This document shows positions 18,691 to 28,878 of a stretch of DNA of 64,000 nt, piece after piece; the first letter of the stretch is position 1, and each line of letters starts with the position of its first letter. Origin of the DNA: Bicyclus anynana (lineage: Eukaryota > Arthropoda > Insecta > Lepidoptera > Nymphalidae); NCBI RefSeq assembly GCF_947172395.1, contig NC_069084.1:1179107-1243106 (forward strand), read 5' to 3'. The position numbers and the translations under genes were made by a program. A model generated the notes under the pieces. The model did not search any database and was not told the origin of the DNA. It worked only from the letters and a program-made list of their open reading frames with translations.

Positions 18691-19414
18691 GCCAAGAATA
18701 ATCACCATAAACCGGCAGTGAACACTTTTAAAGCAATGTGATAGGTACAAATTTCCTCATCTATAAGTTCTATAAGGGATGACTGACAGTTGCCGGTTAT
18801 CAATTCAAAACGGCTCTTAATAATTTACGAAACGATGATTTAATATTGTAATTAAAATAATGATTAATATAAAGTCGGAGGAGTGTCGTGGAAACAGCCA
18901 GTTCCAGCTCAGGATTTGTCGATTTGTTTGAGCACAAATGGCGAAAGTTAAACTAAGCGTGTTACTTATCAATTTGGGCCCTTTGATGAGTTTCATTACG
19001 TCCCGGTGTTGAGTTAAAAAGTTGTCTCTCTGTAAGCGGATTACGTTCCGTACTAACGAAGAAAACGTTGTTATGTTTATTACGTTCGCTTAATATTGTT
19101 ATTTACTTTTGACAGTTGTGAATTTGGGGCTATTTAAGGTACGGCGTGGTATGTTTGAGACATCGTGCACTAGGCGACCAAGAATAGCCAGTCGTTGATC
19201 GTGGTCGCAAGAGGTAATATTAGGTTTCAGCCATATTTGCGGCTGCGATCGTGAACGATCCATAAAGAGGCCAATTACTGGTTTAAGATATTTTGTTTGT
19301 TGTTTGAAACATCTTAATATGTATAAATGTACACAACAAACAAAATCAATCAAAGCTTCCCGATGAGCTCCTAAGCTAATTTTATTCCAAATTTTATACC
19401 GTATGCTGTTTGAT
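18691..19414. other. AT-rich non-coding stretch
   Basis: No gene or named repeat recognised. Confidence 0.4.
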
Positions 19415-19548
19415 CCGATTTGAAAGATATGATAACTTAGGGCTAGGGTAGGGTAAAATAGGTGTGAAGTAAGCGTAAGGTAGGGGTAGGGAAGAAGTAA
19501 GTGCACATAAGTAAAAGCGAAGCTTGACCAGGTCCGCGGGTAGAATAT
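19415..19548 (+). mobile_element. Helitron-like 3' module with GGGTA minisatellite
   Basis: GGCTAGGGTAGGGTAAAATAGG, GGTAGGGGTAGGGAAGAAGT, TGCACATAAGTAAAAGCGAAG and CTTGACCAGGTCCGCGGGTAG correspond to the 3' parts of the elements at 4885 and 62395. Confidence 0.55.
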
Positions 19549-19850
19549 AATTGTTATACTTACAATTTATATAATTATTTGCGACCGCGCATGCGAGTAG
19601 TCTCCTGCCATAATAACAAAACCGGAAACTGTACGGCGGACTTACTACTGTTGTTATATTATTCCGCTCGTGCAATATTTGCTCGCCGGGCCACATTCGC
19701 TGTCACAAAACTAACTATGCGAGCGCTCATACTCAAACTGTATGGAGCTTGGTTACAGCAACCAATCGTGCCAGTTAGCTCTGCAACCAGTTGGCCCGTG
19801 CGACCAAGTGAGTAACGTTCATATTATGATTTCGTTAGTACCTATACAGA
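19549..19850. other. Low-copy, moderately CpG-rich sequence
   Basis: Contains GCGACCGCGCATGCGAG and TATGCGAGCGCTCATACTC and no repeat seen elsewhere in the window. A 78-codon open frame shows no recognisable domain. Confidence 0.3.
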
Positions 19851-19851
19851 C

Positions 19852-19880
19852 CACTAGGCGTGGCTGTGGCCGCCTAGTGT
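19852..19880. repeat. Short GC-rich hairpin
   Basis: CACTAGGCG and CGCCTAGTG form a 9-bp stem around a TGGCTGTGGC loop. Confidence 0.6.
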
Positions 19881-19909
19881 AGAAAGTGCCTAAGTCTGGT
19901 TCGTATAAC

Positions 19910-20130
19910 CTATTTTAACGTTACCTATGCTCGAGGTCTATTTATACTTGTTCCTATTAGTTCGCCGCGAAAGCCTGCAAAATAAGGGTGTTGAGTCGAT
20001 ATGGTTGAGCGCCTCGGTCTGCCGCGAATAACCTATTTTTAACTAATCCATATTTGAGGTCAATTTATATATTTTGTATTAGCTGTGCGGTGAAATATAT
20101 TTATAAATAAAAGGTGGCGGCTAAGTTAGA
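19910..20130 (+). repeat. Tandem duplication of ~115 bp, diverged
   Basis: ATAACCTATTTTAACGTTACC...GAGGTCTATTTATA...TATTAGTTCGCCGCGAAA near 19913-19978 is repeated as ATAACCTATTTTTAACTAATCC...GAGGTCAATTTATA...TATTAGCTGTGCGGTGAAA near 20029-20096. Confidence 0.65.
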
Positions 20131-20177
20131 AGCCTGAAACCCAAGTGATTGTTACTGCGCTAATACTAATATAACTA

Positions 20178-20500
20178 ATGGACTCCTGCAACTTCATTCG
20201 CGTGTAATTCCGTTTTTCGCAAATTCCGCAGGATTTTTTTGGGATAAAAAATAAAATGTTCCGCTCGAAGGTGGTATATATCACTGTATTCGTCTAAATC
20301 GATCCAGTAAAAGGCTAACAGACAAACAGACAAACGCAAAATCAAAGCGCAGTTTACAAGTAATTTTGAAACGTCAAGTTATGTCATGATTTTAATAAAA
20401 TCATGATAATTAAAGTCAAAACCTTAAAATTAAAGCAACTAGAGTTCCAGGTTCCAGGGACAAACTTACTTTCATATTTACAATATTAGTATGGATATGG
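20178..20500 (-). mobile_element. Helitron-like element, diverged
   Basis: Plus strand begins ATGGACTCCTGCAACTTCATTCG (reverse of the 3' end). It includes TCCGTTTTTCGCAAATTCCG and AAGGCTAACAGACAAACAGAC and ends near TTTACAATATTAGTATGG. Confidence 0.5.
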
Positions 20501-21378
20501 ATTAATTAATACGTACGAGTAATATGGATCACCAATTTTATTAGTTCCAAAAAATGTGAGACATTCTTCGCGGATGATATTAGTTAAGTGTCATATAAAG
20601 TTTCGCTTGCGTTACAAGCGGAGATTCTTGTCACTTCTGAGTTACAACAAATGTTATGTATTTGTTATTGATTTACATCGCCACGGTGGATGAGCAAACG
20701 ATGTTGAATTATCAAATAAAACTGCATCTTATCGAGTTAAAATAAAGTTGATAATTCAATTGACGTAAAAATTCAGTTGAATTAATAAAATTAAGCACTA
20801 CTGTCATAAAGGAATCTTCAGATAAGCGTGAACTTTCGATTTCGTATACGAGATAACGTTCGGCAAAGTTCGTTTTGCGTTTCCTCCACTTTCCTAATCA
20901 GATCGTAAGCTTCTATTGCATTGAAATAAGAGTTATTTTACTTCACTGTACTATAAATCGAGAGTTTATCAGACGCAGATGTATCGTGGTAATCAGATCT
21001 ATCAAAATTCATAAAGTAAAATTTACATGTAAAGGTGGTATTTTTCGTTAGAGTAAATAATTATAAAGCCGTTAGTGAGACTCGTTCGTTCCACATCGCG
21101 GGTCGTATCAAAGTTATGAGGCTTCATTAAGATAATCACCGCCTCATCGCTGCCCTTCGGTGGCATCCATCTTGAAAGTTGCCCTTTAATATACATCCAT
21201 TATAAGCGATGCTAAACCGTGCTATACTATTGACAAGATAAACTTTATCTGCCTTTTTACCGGCCTACTACATAGCCAGGCTTGGGATATGGATTTTAGA
21301 TTAACCACGCTAATTCAATTCAGGTTGGTAGACTTCGAAACGAATTTTTATTTTGTCTTTTATTTCGTAAAGGTGCTA
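20501..21378. other. AT-rich non-coding stretch
   Basis: No gene or named repeat recognised. Confidence 0.4.
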
Positions 21379-21751
21379 TATCTATACTAATATTATAAAG
21401 AGGAAAACTTTGTTTGTATGTTTGTTTGTTTGTTTGATTGTAATGAATAGGCTCAAAAACTACTGGACCGATTTTAATGGAAAATTCTTTCACCATTCGA
21501 AAGCTAGCTTATCCACATGTAACATAGGCTAAATTTTATATTGGAAAATAATAGGGTTCCGTAAGATATTTGGGTTTTTCGGACACAAGGTGTAAAAAAT
21601 CAACCAGAAAAGTAGGGTAGGGGTAGGTAGGAGTAGGGTAGGGGTAGGGGTAAGCTAGGTGTAGGCTAGGGGTAGGGTAGGGGTAGAGTAGGGGTAGTTG
21701 AAAGTTTACATCGAGTTTCACGCAGACGAAGTAGCAGGCGTCGGCTAGTCT
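21379..21751 (+). mobile_element. Helitron-like element, complete, with minisatellite
   Basis: Starts TCTATACTAATATTATAAAG after a flanking A and ends GCAGGCGTCGGCTAG before a flanking T, the A/T insertion pattern of Helitrons. Just before the end CACGCAGACG...GGCGTCGGC can pair as a 3' hairpin. Inside are (TTTG)n near the 5' end, CTACTGGACCGATTTTAATG, and a GGGTAGGGGTAG minisatellite at about 21605-21700. This is the cleanest pair of termini in the window. There is no Rep/helicase coding, so it would be a non-autonomous copy. Confidence 0.7.
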
Positions 21752-22129
21752 ATAATATAATGAGCGTTCGAGCGAATGTTACTTTACAGAAAAATGCAAG
21801 AACATTTTAGCGAGGATACTATCGAGTGTTCTGACGAACATTCTAGCGAGCAAATTTGCAGCACACGCGACCGTCTAGTCTGACATATTTATGAAGAATA
21901 TCTTTTGAGGAACATCGAAAAGAGCGTACGAGCGAGCGTAGCGATGTTCTGTTACAAGTAAATTCTCAAGTCTTTCAGCACCCTTAAGCAGGCTTATGTT
22001 ATTTTCAATCATTTTTATGAACGTGGTTGTTTTAACTTAGCAATTGCTTACGTCAAAAATATTTATGAAGATAGTTCATCCATAGCTCAGAATAGCTTTG
22101 CGTAAAAGTGTTCAACGACCTACTAAACT
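21752..22129. other. Unassigned stretch with GAACATTCTAGCGAGC-like motifs
   Basis: Around 21766-21960 AACATTYTAGCGAG is repeated and GAGCGTACGAGCGAGCGTAG occurs. This may be a MITE, but no convincing terminal repeats were found. Confidence 0.25.
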
Positions 22130-25100
22130 TATTTAATTTAATTTAATTTAATACACTTTATTTGTACACCACAAAAATAAAAGAAAACAAGCAAAACAGA
22201 AACACAAGAAAAAGTAGAATACAAAAGGCGGCCTTATCGCTTAGTAGCGATCTCTTCCAGGCAACCTTAGGCTTAGGAACTTATTAGGACAACTGTAGGT
22301 GGTGTGTACGTAATAATATTGTACATATACATACATACAAATAACTACACACTAATACATAAACCATAATACACAAATTATATAAAAATTATAAATATCA
22401 TAAAATAAACTAATATATAAATATATCATTATGTCGTATGATAAATATTCTAATAAAATAAAATATGTAACTAGTGACTAAGATAATATGTCTTAACGGA
22501 TTTTTTAAACATGTCAAGGGATTTGGATTTCCGAATGTCGACTGGGAGTGCATTCCATAGCTTAATAGCACGAACAACAAATGAACACTTATAAAATTTA
22601 CTCCTATGGAAAGGCATACACAGAGTAAGAGCACGACATGTTCTTAGCTCTGATTGCACTCCCAGAAATGTGAATTTCTCCTTAAGATAAGGAGGATATT
22701 TTGGATTAAAGAGCACACAGTACAGAAGAGAAAGTACATGCAGATCCCGGCGACGGCGAATAGGAAGCCACTTGAGTTTCTGACGAAATTCAGATATATG
22801 GTCATATTTGCGAAGGCTAAATATAAACCGAATTGCAACATTTTGAAGTCGCTCAAGTTTATTAAGATAGTCCTCAGTCAAACTGGGATAGCTTGCGTCC
22901 GCATAATCGAGAACAGAGAGTAGGAGAGAATTTGCTAACATAACTTTGGTAGGAATTGGAAGAAGAGAACGTAGGCGTCGTAACGAACTCAACGTCGCAA
23001 ACGTCCTCCTACTCAACTCCTTGATATGCATGCACCACGATAATTCCTTGTCCATAACAACTCCAAGGTTTTTAACCGAATCACAATACGGTATCATGAC
23101 ACCGTTGTAAATAATAGGTGGTACGTCGCCCCAAACAACTCTTGAGATTAGACTAGGACTGCCAATAATAATTGTTTTTGATTTAATAGGGTTAACCTTA
23201 AGCCCATACTGTTTGCTCCATACTGAAATTGCATTTAGATCTTTATTAATAGCAGACACAGCAGAGCCAAGGTTCTCAAGAGTTGACGAGCGATATATTT
23301 GCACATCATCTGCATACATATGGTAGAGAGAAGTGAAACATTGAGTGATAGAATTAATGAATATGGAAAAGAGTAAAGGAGATAACACGCCACCCTGAGG
23401 TACCCCGGCCGAAACATCGCACCAAGATGAGAAAGAATCGTGAACGCGAATACGCTGTTTACGGCCATTGAGGTAACTCCGAAACCAGTCAACCACCGAT
23501 GGAGATATGTTAAGAGAGCATAATAAACCCAACAAAATGTCATAGTCAACAGTGTTAAAAGCATTACTAAAATCTAGCAGAACTAAGACTGTGAGTTGTC
23601 TATTATCCATCGCCCAGCGGATATCATCAGTAACTTTTGCTAAAGCTGTGACCGTACTATGACCAGGGCGAAAACCGGATTGAAAGGGACTTAGAATGGA
23701 ATGCTTGCTAAGAAAAAGACTCAACTGTCGGAAAACCAATTTTTCAAGGACTTTTGACAGAAAAGGCAAAATTGAAATAGGTCGAAAGTCTGAGAAGGAA
23801 TTAGGGGTAATTTTTTTAGGTAATGGAATAATTTGAGCACTCTTCCATGCCTCAGGAAATTTACTGGAGTGGATGGAATAATTTAGGATATGGGTAAGAA
23901 CTGGGATAACAATATCAATGATGGGAATGATCATATTACGGCTCACGTCATCAGAACCGACAGCATTTGAGACGATCGATAAAATGCTCTTCTTAACATC
24001 ACATTCAGTGAAAGACTCAAAGAAAAAGGGTAAATGATTAGGAGTTGAAGCAGAAGAAAGAATGTTAAGTGTACGTTCTTTATCAATACTATCAATCGTA
24101 TCGGAAGTAGCAAAATGTTTATTCAGATGTTCGATATCAATATTGATAGGATTATTAGGGGAAGATTTACCAACTCCAAGAGATTCTAGAAATTTCCAAG
24201 TTTTGGCAGAATTGCCATTTTCTACTGATTTAAAAATGTGGCGTCGTTGTGCATCTCTACATAATGTATTACAGCGATTCCGAGCCTTATGATATTTAAG
24301 ACGATTCGCTTCAGAGTCAGTTGTTTTATATTTATATTTTGCAGAATTCTTTTTGTTCATATAAATTTTTATATCATCAGTAAGCCAAGGAGCAGGTAGG
24401 TGTTTCATTTTAATCGGCCTTACCGGAGCATGCACGTCATAGAGCTGAGTTATTAGGGTATTAAATAAGTCTACCTTGCAATCAACTGAATCTGCATCTG
24501 CAATAACAGACCAATCCAAATTCGTAGCATCATCACAAAGGCGATTTTTATCAATTCCAGCAAAGTTACGCTGCAGAAGTATTCTCGATTTTGCCTTAGG
24601 AGGACGTAATTTATAGGAAAGATAAATCAAATCATGATACGAAAATGCTTCAGCTGGACATTGACCATGCTTGAAGACGAAATCAGGAGAAGACACAATA
24701 ATAAGGTCAAGAAGAGATGGAGTACAACCAGGAGAATAATGTGTAGCAGTAAGTGGCAGGACAGATAAACTACATGATTCAACTGCAGTCATTAACTTCT
24801 TACTGCGATAGTCATCTTTAATTAGGCATGTATTTAAATCCCCCAGAATTATGCTGTGACTATACAAGGGGACTACTTGTTCCAGTAAAGTTTCAAATGA
24901 GTAAAAGTAATTAGAAACAGATGGTGGACAATAGAACACGCCAAGAAGAATTTTTGTTTGCGATAGGACAACTTCTAGCAGCAGGTGCTCAGCCGCATCA
25001 GGTGAAGGAGGTTGTGGAGACGAATCAACAATAGAGAAAGAAATATAAGACCGCAAGTAGATCGCCACTCCACCACCACCCTTACCCACGCGGTCATTGC

Positions 25101-25392
25101 GTATAAGCCTAAAACCCGGCAACGAGTAGGACGTTGATGGTAAACAAGATTTAAGCCACGATTCTGAAACAAGAATGGCATGAATATTACGGGAATCAAA
25201 AGACGCAAGCATATCAGAATAATGAGCCGGGATACTTTGTGCATTAATGTGGATAACATTAAAGTTTTTCTGGCAATCCGAGAAGTGAGAATCAAGGGTT
25301 TCATCGAGTGGAAGGAAAGATGTACTGTGGAAACTATTATCACTAGACGACATAGACAAAAATATATCACTATCTAAACTGGTACATGACAT
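22130..25392 (-). mobile_element. Full-length or near full-length non-LTR retrotransposon
   Basis: Minus-strand LINE. The 3' end is marked by about four TTAAA/TTTAA repeats at 22130-22152, preceded on the element by ACAAATAAAGTGTATTAAA, so it ends in a simple repeat rather than poly(A). The 3' UTR is ~340 bp (22130-22470) and the ORF 22471-25392. The 5' boundary is not clear: AT-rich sequence with a 22-base A/T run at 25606-25627 may be its 5' UTR, and the SINE C at 25930 is outside. No ORF1 was found upstream. The 3' simple repeat and the RT motifs suggest the CR1/Jockey side of the LINE tree. Confidence 0.85.
22471..25392 (-). CDS. LINE endonuclease/reverse transcriptase (ORF2-type), 973 aa
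   Basis: One uninterrupted frame. Residues ~45-260 form an APE-type endonuclease that nicks target DNA: VIHINAQSIPAH (N50), LVSESWL (E77), GGGGVAIYLRS, ILGDLNT (D185, N187) and SYHDLIYLSY (H253). Residues ~510-790 are the reverse transcriptase: PEAWKSAQIIPLPKK, FRPISILPFLSKVLEKLV, GFRPGHSTVTALAKVTDD, LLDFSNAFNTVD (D607), AGVPQGGVLSPLLFSIFIN and MYADDVQIY (D695, D696), then LGVVMDKELSW. The C-terminus has RTCRALTLCMPFHRSKF and IKLWNALPVDIRKSKSLDMF, the usual end of such ORFs. All expected catalytic residues are present, so the product could be active. About 970 residues is normal for CR1/Jockey ORF2. Transcription would come from the element's own 5' region, which I could not define. Confidence 0.92.
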   Translation of the reverse strand: MSCTSLDSDIFLSMSSSDNSFHSTSFLPLDETLDSHFSDCQKNFNVIHINAQSIPAHYSDMLASFDSRNIHAILVSESWLKSCLPSTSYSLPGFRLIRNDRVGKGGGGVAIYLRSYISFSIVDSSPQPPSPDAAEHLLLEVVLSQTKILLGVFYCPPSVSNYFYSFETLLEQVVPLYSHSIILGDLNTCLIKDDYRSKKLMTAVESCSLSVLPLTATHYSPGCTPSLLDLIIVSSPDFVFKHGQCPAEAFSYHDLIYLSYKLRPPKAKSRILLQRNFAGIDKNRLCDDATNLDWSVIADADSVDCKVDLFNTLITQLYDVHAPVRPIKMKHLPAPWLTDDIKIYMNKKNSAKYKYKTTDSEANRLKYHKARNRCNTLCRDAQRRHIFKSVENGNSAKTWKFLESLGVGKSSPNNPINIDIEHLNKHFATSDTIDSIDKERTLNILSSASTPNHLPFFFESFTECDVKKSILSIVSNAVGSDDVSRNMIIPIIDIVIPVLTHILNYSIHSSKFPEAWKSAQIIPLPKKITPNSFSDFRPISILPFLSKVLEKLVFRQLSLFLSKHSILSPFQSGFRPGHSTVTALAKVTDDIRWAMDNRQLTVLVLLDFSNAFNTVDYDILLGLLCSLNISPSVVDWFRSYLNGRKQRIRVHDSFSSWCDVSAGVPQGGVLSPLLFSIFINSITQCFTSLYHMYADDVQIYRSSTLENLGSAVSAINKDLNAISVWSKQYGLKVNPIKSKTIIIGSPSLISRVVWGDVPPIIYNGVMIPYCDSVKNLGVVMDKELSWCMHIKELSRRTFATLSSLRRLRSLLPIPTKVMLANSLLLSVLDYADASYPSLTEDYLNKLERLQNVAIRFIFSLRKYDHISEFRQKLKWLPIRRRRDLHVLSLLYCVLFNPKYPPYLKEKFTFLGVQSELRTCRALTLCMPFHRSKFYKCSFVVRAIKLWNALPVDIRKSKSLDMFKKSVKTYYLSH

Positions 25393-25929
25393 AATTAAAA
25401 ATATTAAACAAATACAAAAATATTTATATATAAAATAGTTATAATAATAATAAATAAATTATGATAAGTGTCTAAAAATGCTAAAAAAAAATGCACCTAT
25501 TTATCCTAAACCGCCAGCAGCCAAATAAAGATATACAGGAAATATATACATTTACACAGATTTACAAAAATAAAAAGAGAAACAAAGTATATTAAAGTAC
25601 AAGAGAAAAAAAAAAAAAAAAAAAAAATCAGTTACAGCAAAATTACAAATAAAAATAAACTAAGCTAGTACAAGAACTACAAACAGATCTACAATCTTAC
25701 AATTTACAGCAAACTAAAGTAAGAATATGATTGTCTATTTTAGTCTCAGAGGATTTATAAAAAATATAGCAACATATGTGGTATAAACTTAGACAAACTG
25801 TCATCTTGACTTTGATTAATAATCTTTGACAGATCTATCTCTTGTCAATGTCAGTGTGATGTGTTAAAATTACAGACGTCAAAATATAATTGCAAAATTA
25901 AAGTTTTACCTGCGTTTTCTAAATATAAC
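25393..25929. other. AT-rich sequence upstream of the LINE ORF
   Basis: Possible LINE 5' UTR plus flank. It contains a 22-base A-run (25606-25627) and no open frame resembling an ORF1 zinc-knuckle protein. Confidence 0.4.
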
Positions 25930-26103
25930 TAATAAGCTCGTTGGTTGAGTGGTTATTATGTTCAGTTACGGATCATGACGATTTCGGTTTGAGTCCTGCG
26001 TTGGGACAAGGGAAGTTGTGGGGTTATCAATCTCTGCCTTTAATACGTTAAGCATTCGGTCATCACATATGATCCCCTGCCCTTGCCCCTGATCTCCTAT
26101 TTT
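25930..26103 (+). mobile_element. SINE C copy
   Basis: TAAGCTCGTTGGTTGAGTGG (A-box-like), TTACGGATCATGACGATTTC, GGTTTGAGTCCTGCGTTGG (B-box-like) and the tail TCATCACATATGATCCCCTG. Confidence 0.65.
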
Positions 26104-26427
26104 ATCACCATCATCATATTTCAGCCGATGGACGGCCACTGCGGGACATAATTAGGCCTTTTGTAGGGACTTCCAAATATCACAATCGTTAGCTGCCAGC
26201 ATCCAGCGGCTTTCTGCAATCCGCTTGATATCACCAGTCCACCTGGTGGGGGGTTAAACAACACAGCGTTTTATAGTGCGGGGTCGCCATTCCAGCGCCT
26301 TGGGATCACCAACGTCCATCGGCTCTTCGAACTGAACCTCTCCCATTGCCACTTCAGCTTCGCGACTCGTTCTGTTATGTCTTTGGTTCTTCTTCTTCTT
26401 CTTTGGATATCCTCGTTTCCGATACAT
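26104..26427 (-). mobile_element. RTE-type LINE 3'-end fragment, ~320 bp
   Basis: Begins ATCACCATCATCAT, the reverse of the GAT tail. It then covers the last ~95 codons of the RTE ORF region (reverse of GTGGCAATGGG, GCGACCCCGCACTA, CCACCAGGTGGACT). A CTT microsatellite has expanded near 26389-26403. Frame not preserved. Confidence 0.8.
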
Positions 26428-27022
26428 TATTTCATTATTGGATTATACATTTAAGGAAATAGAACACCATTGTTGGAATTATACGGTATGCTTGTATTAT
26501 CTCCACATTTTGTCGCTATAATAACTGGTAAACGAGTAATCGGTAAGTCACCTGATGTTGAGTGGTTACCACTTCCCATTTACACTTTCAACAGATATAC
26601 TGTAAATGCGTTACCAGTTATTTTATTTATTTATTCGTTAAAAATCCAAATTTACATAAAAAGGTACACGGCTTCTGAGAGATTTGTTAATTCACCACTT
26701 TAAGTATCAGCACAGTTTTAAGAAATTACTTATTAATATAATAAACGTTTTTACTAATATACTATATAATAAAGCTTCAATGGAACAGTATAATGCACTG
26801 TTTGTTAGCTTTAGAAAAACTTTTATATCCAATCCTCAAATAACCCTATGTCAAAACTGTTAGACAACTCCGCATCGGGAATTTCGTTCCACAATTTGCA
26901 TATACGTGGAAGAAATCTAATCAGAAATTCGGTCCGTAGAACATAAAGCGACAATAAAATTTTCGTATAAACACAACACGTCCCCAAACTCCTTTTTTGA
27001 GTGCAGGTAAGTTATATAGAAC
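26428..27022. other. AT-rich non-coding stretch
   Basis: GGGAATTTCGTTCCACAATTTGC and GTGGAAGAAATCTAATCAG near 26878-26925 resemble the 3' coding ends of LINEs read as nucleotide, but no frame could be followed. Confidence 0.3.
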
Positions 27023-27870
27023 GAGAGCCTGTCACAGTCAGACATACTTCATTTTATAAAGACTATTAGTTTGTCAGCTCAGGGTCCTACCATAGGTAAG
27101 TAGGGTAACCACTAATGGAGATCTCACTTTATGAAGGCTGACAGCATTTGCTCAAAATTCATTTATTAAACTACTCAGTTTTCAAGCACTTTTGATACAT
27201 CAGTAGACTATTTGTAAAGATTCTACCACTCATACCATACAATAGATATATTATACCATAGATACAAATTCGGTAACCACCAATGGGATTTGGATCGTTG
27301 TGGCTTTGTAATGGTAACTTTATTAAGTATCAATTTCAATGGTCGAGATCCTCAATTGTCCAAGATTTGGAACTATTTGTAACGTAATTTTTTCATATTT
27401 TCTACGGGATATTATGAGGATTCCAAATTTCTAGCAGAAAACCTTAGCTAGAGATCTTTTACGAAGGTGGCCGGGAAGTTTAGCAACTGGCGCACTTGAT
27501 TACGAGTCTCCTCTCTGAATGAGCGGGGTTAGGCTAAAAGTCCACCAAGCTGGCCCATTGCAGACTGCCAGACTTCACACATGCATAGAATTAAGAAAGT
27601 TCTAAGGTATGAACGTTTCCTCACGATGTTTGTCCTTTTACTTGAAAGACGTGACATATAATTCCTGAAATTTCATATTATGCTGAGGAAAATATTAATA
27701 AATTTCTCTTTATACTTGGACGGCTGCGGGTCTTAAACTTGAAATCTTCTACCTTCCAAAAGCACGACAGTCCGTACTCCATATACCATTTTTATTATCG
27801 TACTTACCTACAGTAGGACTTCAGCCTTCATAAAATGTGGCAAGTCTAGCACTAGCAGGCTCCTAGTCCA
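27023..27870. mobile_element. ~850-bp TIR DNA transposon, non-autonomous
   Basis: GAGCCTGTCACAGTCAGACA...TTCATTTTATAAAG at the left pairs with the reverse complement of the right end, GAGCCTGCTAGTGCTAGACT...CACATTTTATGAAG. The ends are related to those at 12901-13512. A SINE B copy (27485-27795) is inside, which accounts for much of the size difference. Confidence 0.55.
27485..27795 (-). mobile_element. SINE B copy inside the TIR transposon
   Basis: TACGAGTCTCCTCTCTGAATG, GAGCGGGGTTAGGC, AAAGTCCACCAAGCTGGCCC, TTTCCTCACGATGTTTGTCC and a decayed tRNA-like head (GAAATCTTCTACCTTCCAAA) read in reverse. Confidence 0.65.
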
Positions 27871-27914
27871 ATAGAGGCGGACGTAAAAGTAACTCGGCTC
27901 CGCACTGGTAGATA

Positions 27915-27990
27915 AATCCCGTAATCCGGACAGCTCGCTAAGGTACCGACGTTTATTTTATTCGCACTTAAAATTCACACCCATTGTCAC
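27915..27990 (+). repeat. Dispersed repeat, copy 1 (pair with 29104)
   Basis: ATCCCGTAATCCGGACAGCT, CGCTAAGGTACCGACGTTTA and GCACTTAAAATTCACACCC match 29104-29185 with moderate divergence. Confidence 0.55.
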
Positions 27991-28084
27991 TTCGTTCATA
28001 CGATAAAGCTATTTCTGTGAAGACTTCATCATTTTGTATATTAAACTGCGTCGTTAGTCTAGTGGTAAGTCCAACAGTGGCAGG

Positions 28085-28335
28085 TAATTTTTAACCCCCA
28101 ACGTAAAAAGGGTGGTGTTACAAGTTTGACGTGTCTGTCTGTCTGTGGCACCATAGCTCCCGAACGGATGAAATGATTTAAATTTAGATTTTTTTTTATA
28201 AAAGGTGAATTATGTGCGAGTGTTCTTTGATATGTTTAATGAAAATCGGTTGAGTCGTTTAAAAGTTCTGGGGGTTGAAAGTGGGGCAGAATAACCGAAT
28301 GTCTGAAAATATACTCGAGTACGGTCTCAAATGAC
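28085..28335 (+). repeat. Unclassified dispersed repeat
   Basis: CCCAACGTAAAAAGGGTGGTG, GACGTGTCTGTCTGTCTGTG, AGCTCCCGAACGGATGAAAT and TCGGTTGAGTCGTTTAAAAG. The style is that of a common insect interspersed repeat; no coding and no terminal repeats seen. Confidence 0.4.
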
Positions 28336-28821
28336 GGCGCACTAAAAAATTATATTGATGACTTGATAGAGAGTGTAATTAATAATTTCATTACTTTTTT
28401 TGGGAGGTTTTCAAAATTTTCACGTTATTTAATTTATTTACTAACTGATAATTAATTGCCAATTAAAACTTATATTAATCTCTCACCAAATTAAATAAGT
28501 TTTTTGTCGCTTTGGCGTATTGTAATTTTACTTAGGTATTGTCTACTTTTTAGACTCTGGGTGTTCAAAAATTATTATCTAAAAATTGGAGCAGCGTGGT
28601 AGGTCCAAATCCCCCTTTATAAAAGGAGAGGGGTCTGCAGGCCTATTCACTAATTTGATCTTATTATCAACTTATTAAAATAAACATCAAATCAATTGCA
28701 AAATGTCATCTACGTATTGTATGATATCCACCGGTAGGCACCGGATGATATTTGGCACATAGAATCTCAATTTCGTATATGTCAACTAACATACGTCAAA
28801 GTTAGTAAATTAGACTGGCCT

Positions 28822-28822
<1 letters not shown>
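28336..28822. other. AT-rich non-coding stretch
   Basis: No gene or named repeat recognised. Confidence 0.4.

Positions 28823-28878
<56 letters not shown>
28823..28878 (+). repeat. (GAT)n microsatellite, ~18 units
   Basis: Uninterrupted GAT units with one GGT near the end. RTE copies in this window end in the same trinucleotide, but no RTE body is seen beside this array. Confidence 0.9.

Noticed and set aside
28823..28878. GAT array as the tail of another RTE copy
   Set aside because: No RTE sequence adjoins it on either side.
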